Assembly: GCA_041749275.1 (NCBI GenBank)
Contig: JBGTBQ010000039.1
Location: 1 to 12,545 of the forward strand
DNA: 12,545 nucleotides
Direction: 5' to 3'
From: JBGTBQ01 sp041749275
GTDB lineage: Bacteria > Acidobacteriota > Blastocatellia > Pyrinomonadales > Pyrinomonadaceae
The notes beneath the pieces are model-generated. The model worked only from the letters and a program-made list of their open reading frames with translations. It did no database searches and was not told the origin of the DNA. Shown here piece by piece: positions 8,308 through 12,545 of this stretch. Numbering within the stretch: the first letter of the stretch is position 1; each line of letters opens with the position of its first letter. A program made the position numbers and the translations under genes.

Positions 8308-9189
8308 AGCCTCGGAGCCGCGCGTCTTCGGCTTCGCGGGCTGAAGCACGATGTTGTCTATCAGGCGGGTCGCGCCGATGCGGGCCGCGAGCGCGATAAG
8401 GACGGGGCGTTCGTCGCTGACGCGGTCGAGTTTCTCCATCGTCTCGGCGTCCACCACGCCGACGTATTCGAGCGCGGCGCGCGGTTCGGCGGCGAGTTGC
8501 GCGCGGACGACCTCGGCCAGTTTCTTCGGGTTGCGCTCGCCCTCGTTGTAGACCTCGCGCGCCTGCGAGAGCGCGCGGTAGAGGATGGCAGCGGCGCGGC
8601 GGTCTTCCGTCGAGAGGTAGGAGTTGCGCGAAGAGAGCGCAAGGCCCGACTCTTCGCGCACGGTCGGCAGTATGACAACCTCGATGTCGAAGGCGAGGTC
8701 GCGCACGAGGCGTTTGACGACTAAGGTCTGCTGCGCGTCCTTCTGGCCGAAAAAGGCGAAGTCAGGCCGGACGGTGTTGAAGAGGACGGTGAGCACCGTC
8801 GCCACGCCGCGAAAGTGGCCGGGCCGGGCCGCGCCTTCCATCCATTCGGAGAGACCCTCGACATTGACATAAGTGGAAAAGTTCTTCGGATAAATCTCCT
8901 CGACCGAAGGAGCGAAGATATAGTCCACGTTGTAGTCGGCGAGGCGCGTCGTGTCCTGCGTGAGATCGCGTGGATAGCGCGCGAAGTCTTCACCGGGGCT
9001 GAACTGCGTCGGGTTGACGAAGACCGAGACGACCACCACGTCGCACATCCGGCGGGCCTCGCGCACAAGACTCAAGTGGCCTTCGTGCAGCGCGCCCATC
9101 GTCGGCACCAGCCCGATGGTCTTGTCGTCTTCGCGCCGGAGCTTGCGCGCGACCGAACTCATCCGTTGTCGTCGGTTAATGATTTCCAT
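8305..9189 (-). CDS. panC: Pantothenate synthetase (pantoate-beta-alanine ligase)
   Basis: A 294-residue cytoplasmic enzyme of the nucleotidyltransferase superfamily that joins pantoate and beta-alanine with ATP, the last step of pantothenate (vitamin B5) synthesis. Conserved blocks in order: IGLVPTMGALHEGHLSLV with the HxGH site at H35-H38, VVSVFVNPTQFSPGEDFARY, the central FFGQKDAQQTLVVKRLVRDL and the ATP-loop motif SGLALSSRNSYL. The length is usual (about 280-295). ATG at 9189 gives the normal family N terminus (MEII...), but no Shine-Dalgarno is visible: the upstream DNA is a pyrimidine-rich repeat array left by the S23 cassette, which separates it from panB. Expression may depend on readthrough from panB. 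The stop codon TAG lies in the end of MITE-like copy A. Confidence 0.97.
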   Translation of the reverse strand: MEIINRRQRMSSVARKLRREDDKTIGLVPTMGALHEGHLSLVREARRMCDVVVVSVFVNPTQFSPGEDFARYPRDLTQDTTRLADYNVDYIFAPSVEEIYPKNFSTYVNVEGLSEWMEGAARPGHFRGVATVLTVLFNTVRPDFAFFGQKDAQQTLVVKRLVRDLAFDIEVVILPTVREESGLALSSRNSYLSTEDRRAAAILYRALSQAREVYNEGERNPKKLAEVVRAQLAAEPRAALEYVGVVDAETMEKLDRVSDERPVLIALAARIGATRLIDNIVLQPAKPKTRGSEA

Positions 9190-9194
9190 AAAAG

Positions 9195-9230
9195 AAAGTC
9201 TGGAGTCTGAAGTCTGAAGTCCGGAGTCTC
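9195..9230. repeat. Tandem 7-bp repeat array, left arm of the S23 cassette
   Basis: Four to five consecutive copies of a heptamer with consensus AGTCYGR: AGTCTGG, AGTCTGA, AGTCTGA, AGTCCGG and a partial AGTCTC, starting at 9197. The same array occurs in inverted orientation at 9604-9640, on the other side of the S23-type pseudogene. It occupies the expected ribosome-binding region of panC. Confidence 0.9.
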
Positions 9231-9232
9231 AT

Positions 9233-9601
9233 ATTCTCGATCATCCGAGACGTTGCGCGAGCGAGAGAGTCATCCGTCATCCTTTCAGCGAGCAAGGTCT
9301 ATCAGACTTTGAAGCAAGCCTCAGCGAGGTAATGCAAATCCAGAGCGACCTACCGGTGCGATTGAACATCTACAACTGAGCCGTGGGCGATGTTCAGGAA
9401 GTTGGCAAACTCTTTGCCGGAACGTCTGCCGAAGCCCGCGGCGATGTTCGCCATGATCGAAACGCTCGCGCGCCGCACCTGATCGCGTAGCCCGTAAGCG
9501 CGCGCGAAACTTTCTCCGGCGGTGTCCTGATAAACCAACCGCGTTGCCTGTCGGGACTTCTGCCATGCCTGTCTATCCTCCCGCCTGTTGAACGTCGCCA
9601 T
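9233..9601 (-). pseudogene. Decayed four-helix-bundle (S23 / 23S rRNA intervening-sequence) family gene
   Basis: The intact part (ATG 9599-9601 to TAG 9350-9352) encodes 83 residues: REDRQAWQKSRQATRLVY, GLRDQVRRASVSIMANIAAG, SGKEFANFLNIAHGS. These are hallmarks of the S23 four-helix-bundle family, usually about 115-130 residues. Homology continues past the TAG in the same frame: SHR-stop-VALDLHYLAEACFK fits the usual SQLYVALDLGYL region, so the stop replaces a tyrosine codon. Beyond FK, the next recognisable piece (SLIDLA) is in another frame, followed by more stops, which implies at least one frameshift. The reading frame is also open upstream of the ATG, but that part translates the repeat array. 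Members occur in rRNA intervening sequences and as stand-alone genes; their function is unclear. The gene is flanked by inverted heptamer arrays between panB and panC. A short product could still be made. Confidence 0.8.
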
Positions 9602-9603
9602 TT

Positions 9604-9640
9604 CCGGACTCCAGACTTCAGACTCCGGACTCCAGACTTT
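9604..9640. repeat. Tandem 7-bp repeat array, right arm of the S23 cassette
   Basis: Five consecutive heptamers on the + strand (CCGGACT, CCAGACT, TCAGACT, CCGGACT, CCAGACT; 9604-9638). On the minus strand they read AGTCTGG, AGTCCGG, AGTCTGA, AGTCTGG, AGTCCGG, the same units as the array at 9195-9230 in inverted orientation. The last codons and the TGA stop of panB lie within this array. Confidence 0.9.
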
Positions 9641-10529
9641 TATCTTTATCCGGCGCGAGATCGAGTTCGGCTGCCGTGTCGGCGGGGAGCGGATAAGACT
9701 CTTCAAGAGCAGGGAAGGCGCCGGAGCGCACGTCGTCGGCGTAGCGGCTGATGGCGTCGGTGATGGTTTCGCGCAGCGGCGCATACTCGCGGACGAAGCG
9801 CGGGCGGGTGCGGCTGAAAGAGAGGCCGAGCATGTCGTGGAGGACGAGTATCTGCGCGTCGCAACCGGCGCCGGCGCCGATGCCGATGGTCGGTATTTTA
9901 AGCCGTCCGGTGACGAGGCGCGCGACCTCGTGCGGGACGACTTCGAGAACGACGGCGAAGACGCCCGCCTCTTCCAGCGCCAGCGCGTCTTCGATGAGAG
10001 CTTGGGCGGCGTGGGCCGTTTTGGCTTGCAGACGGTAGCTGCCGAGCTTGTTCAAAGACTGCGGCGTGAGGCCGACGTGCCCCATCACGGGAATCTCTTC
10101 TTCCACCAGACGCCTGACCACTTCGAGCCGGTTGCGCCCCCCTTCGAGTTTCACCGCCTCCGCGCCGCCCTCCTTTATCAACTTCAGCGCCGCGCGCACC
10201 GCGTCGTCTTCGCCCGTGTGGTATGAGCCGTAGGGCATGTCGGCGACGAGCAGTGCGCGCTCGACGCCGCGGCGCACGGCGCGCGTGTGGTGGAGCATCT
10301 CTTCGAGCGTCACGGGCACGGTCGAGTCGTAGCCGAGGACGACGTTGCCGACAGAGTCGCCGACGAGAATGATGTCGGTGCCGGCCTCGTCCACGATGCG
10401 CGCGGTCGGATAATCGTAGGCCGTCAGACAGACGAGACGCTCGCCGCGCTCCTTGCTCGCGCGGACGGCGGGCACGGTCACTTTTTCGGGACGCTGCTGT
10501 TTAAGATAGACCATAACGGGTTCGCTCAT
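9618..10529 (-). CDS. panB: 3-methyl-2-oxobutanoate hydroxymethyltransferase (ketopantoate hydroxymethyltransferase)
   Basis: A 303-residue cytoplasmic enzyme that transfers a hydroxymethyl group from 5,10-methylene-tetrahydrofolate to alpha-ketoisovalerate, giving ketopantoate, the first committed step of pantothenate synthesis. The Mg-binding aspartates appear as VGDS (D58) and ADMPYGSY (D97), the substrate lysine and glutamate as VKLEGG (K127, E129), and the catalytic glutamate as VVLEVVP (E196); VMGHVGLTPQS and IPTIGIGAGAGCDAQ are also conserved. A family member is usually 260-280 residues. The extra length is an N-terminal extension of about 15 residues and a C-terminal tail whose last residues (KSLESGV) are translated from the repeat array of the S23 cassette. 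The start is uncertain: ATG 10529 has AAAGGG very close before it, and ATG 10514 is possible. Its cofactor links it to folate synthesis (folK upstream). Confidence 0.96.
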   Translation of the reverse strand: MSEPVMVYLKQQRPEKVTVPAVRASKERGERLVCLTAYDYPTARIVDEAGTDIILVGDSVGNVVLGYDSTVPVTLEEMLHHTRAVRRGVERALLVADMPYGSYHTGEDDAVRAALKLIKEGGAEAVKLEGGRNRLEVVRRLVEEEIPVMGHVGLTPQSLNKLGSYRLQAKTAHAAQALIEDALALEEAGVFAVVLEVVPHEVARLVTGRLKIPTIGIGAGAGCDAQILVLHDMLGLSFSRTRPRFVREYAPLRETITDAISRYADDVRSGAFPALEESYPLPADTAAELDLAPDKDKSLESGV

Positions 10530-10795
10530 ACCCTTTCTGTCTGTGACGCGCGTTCAGCCGGGCCGGCGCGCGGTCCACCATAGATCAACGATGTCAGTTG
10601 GATAACCTGTCGAGGTCGGCGGGTGGTCGTCAGGCGCCGCTCCAACCTTGAAAGTCAGAGACGCCGCGGCGAGACGGAGTTGGCGGCAATGCATGTCGAG
10701 AATATTACGCTTGCCCCGGATGTACGGCAAATATGAGAGCGCCGCATTATAGGCAGGCGCGGCGCGCGGCGGCAAGGAATAAAAAGCAGCGGCTA
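10530..10795 (-). other. Long leader and promoter region upstream of panB
   Basis: No convincing gene. If the TATAAT at 10746-10751 is used, the panB mRNA has a leader of about 200 nt. A 46-codon frame from ATG 10694 to TGA 10554 lies in it, but it has no Shine-Dalgarno and no family I recognise, so I do not call it. I see no riboswitch class that I can name. A run of T residues on the minus strand (about 10780-10785) lies just past the folK hairpin. Confidence 0.45.
10746..10775 (-). promoter_or_regulatory. Candidate sigma70-type promoter for panB (and panC)
   Basis: Read on the minus strand: TTGCCG (10775-10770) as -35, an 18-bp spacer and a perfect TATAAT (10751-10746) as -10. It lies between the folK 3' hairpin and panB, so panB-panC can be transcribed independently of folK. 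The -35 matches the consensus at 4 of 6 positions. The motif is seen; activity is inferred. Confidence 0.55.
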
Positions 10796-10860
10796 AAGGC
10801 TTGAGACTAATGGCTGGTGAAAAGTCGTTCCGTTTTAACCAGCCGCTAGTCTCAAGCCTT
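10796..10860 (-). terminator. Long hairpin at the folK 3' end, possible terminator
   Basis: AAGGCTTGAGACTA (10796-10809) pairs perfectly with TAGTCTCAAGCCTT (10847-10860). After a 2-nt mismatch, GGCTGGT (10812-10818) pairs with ACCAGCC (10838-10844), and AAAA/TTTT can extend the stem. The folK stop codon (10852-10854) lies in the outer stem. On the minus strand TTTTT follows about 10 nt after the hairpin, farther than in a classical intrinsic terminator. The perfect long stem also resembles a dispersed palindromic element. Confidence 0.55.
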
Positions 10861-11382
10861 CGGTTTCCAAAGCGTGACCATGGACTCGTCGGTGGTCGCG
10901 GCGAGGAGGTCGCGGTAGCTTCGCCGTGCCGGCGGGTGAAACTCGTCGGGGATGAGTTCGGCGAGCGGAGCGAGGACGAAGCGGCGGAGGTGGAGGCGTG
11001 GGTGCGGGAGCGTCAAAAACTCCGTCGCGCGCTGCTCGTCGCCGTAGAGCAGGAGGTCGAGGTCAATCGTGCGCGCGGCGAAGCGTCGCGCGCGGCGGCG
11101 GCCCAGCGCGTACTCAATCTTGAGGAGACGTGCGAGAAGTTGTTCGGGCGTTGGGAGCGAGCCGCCGTCGAGTTCGGCGATTGCGTTAAGGTAGGGCGGC
11201 TGCGCGTCGGCGACGCCAACCGGCTCGGTCTCGTAGATGGAGGAGAGACGGCGGACAGAGAGGCCCGCGTTCAACATCCCGCGCACGGCGAGCAGCAGGT
11301 TGCCCGCGCGGTCGCCGAGATTCGACCCCAACGCGACGTAAGCGTGAAGGTCGCCGCGTGAGCTTTCCGCGAGGCCGGACAT
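10852..11382 (-). CDS. folK: 2-amino-4-hydroxy-6-hydroxymethyldihydropteridine pyrophosphokinase (HPPK)
   Basis: A 176-residue cytoplasmic enzyme that transfers pyrophosphate from ATP to 6-hydroxymethyl-7,8-dihydropterin, the step before dihydropteroate synthase in folate synthesis. Conserved features: YVALGSNLGDR near the start (residues 15-25), SSIYETEPVG, PPYLNAIAEL, the arginine-rich LGRRRARRFAARTIDLDLLLYGD with the two Mg-binding aspartates at D107 and D109, and LTLPHPRLHLRRFVLAPLAE. The ATG at 11382 is chosen because GGAGG lies 6 nt before it, inside the end of the upstream gene, whose TGA is 1 nt upstream; translational coupling is likely. A longer frame upstream overlaps the DinB gene and is rejected. 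The last codon and stop lie in a hairpin. Folate supplies the one-carbon cofactor used by PanB, encoded next. Confidence 0.96.
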   Translation of the reverse strand: MSGLAESSRGDLHAYVALGSNLGDRAGNLLLAVRGMLNAGLSVRRLSSIYETEPVGVADAQPPYLNAIAELDGGSLPTPEQLLARLLKIEYALGRRRARRFAARTIDLDLLLYGDEQRATEFLTLPHPRLHLRRFVLAPLAELIPDEFHPPARRSYRDLLAATTDESMVTLWKPKA

Positions 11383-11383
11383 C

Positions 11384-11929
11384 TCAAGCCTCCGGATGCT
11401 TGCGGAGCATCTCCGCGTTGAAGTCGGCGGACTTTTTGCGCGGGATACTGAGCGTTTGCCAGTCGGCGGACTTAAGGTGCTTGGCGAGAAAAATAATCTG
11501 GCCGACGTGCTCGCCGTAGTGCGTAAGTTGACGGTTGATCGCTTCAACGACCGTGTGCGGCTCGCCTCGAATCAAGACCGTCCGCATGAGGTCCGCGGGC
11601 GCGAGCGGTTCGATGGCGCCGAAGACCGCGCGCCAGCCCGCCTCCCAGCGCGAGAGAATCGCGGCGCGGTCTTCATGTTCGATGATGAACTCCGAGTCGC
11701 GTGCGCGGTCTGGCTTTTCGCCGTCCGTCGTCAGAAAGTCCGTCCAACGCGAGCGCATGTTGCCCGCCATGTGTTTCATAATGAGGGCGATGCTGTTCGA
11801 CTCCGGGTCGAGGGCGTGGAAGAAGCCTTCGTCGTCAACCTGCCGCGCGGCGCGGTCGGCGAGGTCTTTGAGAGAGTGAAAGTTTTTGAGCGCGTTCTCG
11901 ATGTAGTGTTCGGCAAGTTGATTGGTCAT
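11384..11929 (-). CDS. DinB-like DUF1572 family protein
   Basis: A 181-residue protein of the DinB/YfiT-like four-helix superfamily, closest by eye to DUF1572. Three histidines are placed like the metal ligands of that fold: H53 in ALIMKHMAGNMRSRW, and H137 and H141 in LTHYGEHVGQIIFLAKHL. The ending SADWQTLSIPRKKS is also typical. DinB-fold proteins include damage-inducible proteins of unknown role and thiol transferases; I cannot assign a reaction. It starts at ATG 11929 with no clear Shine-Dalgarno and ends 1 nt before the folK ATG, supplying folK's ribosome-binding site, so the two are expressed together. MITE-like copy B lies just upstream, between it and the GNAT gene, and may affect its transcription. 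Confidence 0.85.
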   Translation of the reverse strand: MTNQLAEHYIENALKNFHSLKDLADRAARQVDDEGFFHALDPESNSIALIMKHMAGNMRSRWTDFLTTDGEKPDRARDSEFIIEHEDRAAILSRWEAGWRAVFGAIEPLAPADLMRTVLIRGEPHTVVEAINRQLTHYGEHVGQIIFLAKHLKSADWQTLSIPRKKSADFNAEMLRKHPEA

Positions 11930-11966
11930 CTTGTTTCGTCCGTGGCTGAATGTATGATGCGATTTT

Positions 11967-12103
11967 TAGATCGGTTTGCAATCGAGTGTATGGATAGCGG
12001 CTTTGTCAGTACCGCCTGCGGTAGCGGGCGGGTCTGGCGTGGCCACCACCCGCCCGCTACCGCAGGCGGTACTGACCCATACACGCAAGTGAAAACCGAT
12101 CTA
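11967..12103. mobile_element. MITE-like palindromic element, copy B (complete)
   Basis: A 137-bp non-coding element, inverted relative to copy A. Both ends read TAGATCGGTTT inward, giving perfect terminal inverted repeats with TA at each boundary, which would fit a TA target duplication as made by IS630/Tc1-mariner type transposases. The inner perfect 29-bp stem is 12005-12033 and 12048-12076 around a 14-nt loop. It contains no gene, although the antisense or sense frames through the stem give a repeated peptide with no biological meaning. It lies between the GNAT 3' end and the DinB-like gene, and its right boundary CTA (12101-12103) forms the GNAT stop codon TAG. Confidence 0.88.
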
Positions 12104-12545
12104 GTCTGACAACTTCAGCGCGTAAGCCTGATCGCAGCGCGCCGCGAGGTGGTCGCTCTCGACGGGCGCAAAGCCGAAACGTGTATAGAGACGGATCGCG
12201 TCTTCGAGCACGCTGGCCGTCTCAAGCACGATGGTCTTGAAACCGGCGCGGCGGGCGTACTCGACGGCGCGCTCAAGCAATCGTTTGCCGAGTCCGAGGC
12301 CGCGCGCCTCCGGCGCGAGGTACATCTTTCGTAGCTCGCACGTCTCGGCGTCGAGCGGATACAGACCGCACGTGCCGAGCAGTTGGCCGCGCCCATCCTC
12401 GACGACCTCGAACAGACCGCCGCGCGCGAAGTAGTTGCCCTCGATGTCTCGCAAATCGGCGTCCGTCGTTTCGGCGTCTGGGCGTAGTCCATACTCGGCG
12501 AGGACGCCGAAGACGAGCGCGGTGATTCTGTCGCGGTCGGCGTTG
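12101..12545 (-). CDS. GNAT family N-acetyltransferase (partial, runs off the right edge)
   Basis: At least 147 residues of a GNAT acetyltransferase; the frame is open to the window edge, so the true start is outside. A TTG at 12454 could be read as a start, but the residues before it (DRDRITALVFGVLAEYGL) look like the usual first strand and helix of a GNAT domain, so the longer frame is preferred. The acetyl-CoA binding motif is ELRKMYLAPEARGLGLGKRL, with RGLGLG as the pyrophosphate loop. The C-terminal strand and helix are IVLETASVLEDAIRLYTRFG, followed by FAPVESDHLAARCDQAYAL. The substrate (small molecule, peptide or protein) cannot be told. The stop codon TAG is contributed by the boundary of MITE-like copy B. 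Confidence 0.88.
   Translation of the reverse strand, partial: NADRDRITALVFGVLAEYGLRPDAETTDADLRDIEGNYFARGGLFEVVEDGRGQLLGTCGLYPLDAETCELRKMYLAPEARGLGLGKRLLERAVEYARRAGFKTIVLETASVLEDAIRLYTRFGFAPVESDHLAARCDQAYALKLSD

Noticed and set aside
9195..9640. Heptamer arrays as a CRISPR
   Set aside because: The units are contiguous 7-mers with no spacers, and no cas genes are present.
10554..10775. Small minus-strand frame upstream of panB
   Set aside because: No Shine-Dalgarno or family resemblance, and it spans the candidate promoter.
11383..11547. N-terminal extension of folK to 11547
   Set aside because: It lies in another frame over the DinB-like gene; HPPK starts at the short form, which has a good Shine-Dalgarno.

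Overview
The window is a GC-rich bacterial chromosome segment, most likely from the Acidobacteriota and plausibly class Blastocatellia. That placement is an inference. It rests on a secreted VWFA-related protein of the type abundant in that phylum, a neighbouring small secreted protein with no recognisable family, a four-helix-bundle (S23-type) remnant and several kinds of dispersed palindromic repeat. No rRNA or tRNA gene, CRISPR array, phage module or intact transposase was seen.

Left half, + strand (about 150-8077): an L-rhamnose utilisation locus. lutC (lactate utilisation) overlaps by 8 nt the gene for a double-ATPase sugar ABC protein. Two permeases follow; the second is fused in frame to its periplasmic sugar-binding protein. 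Two exported proteins come next (a hypothetical and a VWFA-domain protein), then L-rhamnose mutarotase (rhaM). The rhaM identification is strong and points to rhamnose as the transporter substrate. LutC fits because rhamnose breakdown yields L-lactaldehyde, which is oxidised to L-lactate and, by LutABC, to pyruvate. Rhamnose isomerase, kinase, aldolase, lutA and lutB are not in the window.

Right half, - strand (12545 down to 8305): a partial GNAT acetyltransferase, a DinB/DUF1572 protein, folK (folate synthesis), panB and panC (pantothenate synthesis). The minus-strand genes converge with rhaM at about 8.1-8.3 kb. A decayed S23-type gene flanked by inverted arrays of a 7-bp repeat sits between panB and panC.

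The most unusual observations are: (1) the permease/binding-protein fusion, which keeps a strong Shine-Dalgarno and an in-frame GTG at the domain junction, so one gene may yield both a tethered and a free binding protein; (2) two near-identical 131/137-bp MITE-like elements in opposite orientation, with TA-flanked terminal repeats and a perfect 29-bp inner stem; (3) a long CACAGAG-type hairpin inside the transporter operon; (4) the S23 pseudogene cassette; and (5) repeat elements that supply, or lie on, the stop codons of four minus-strand genes.
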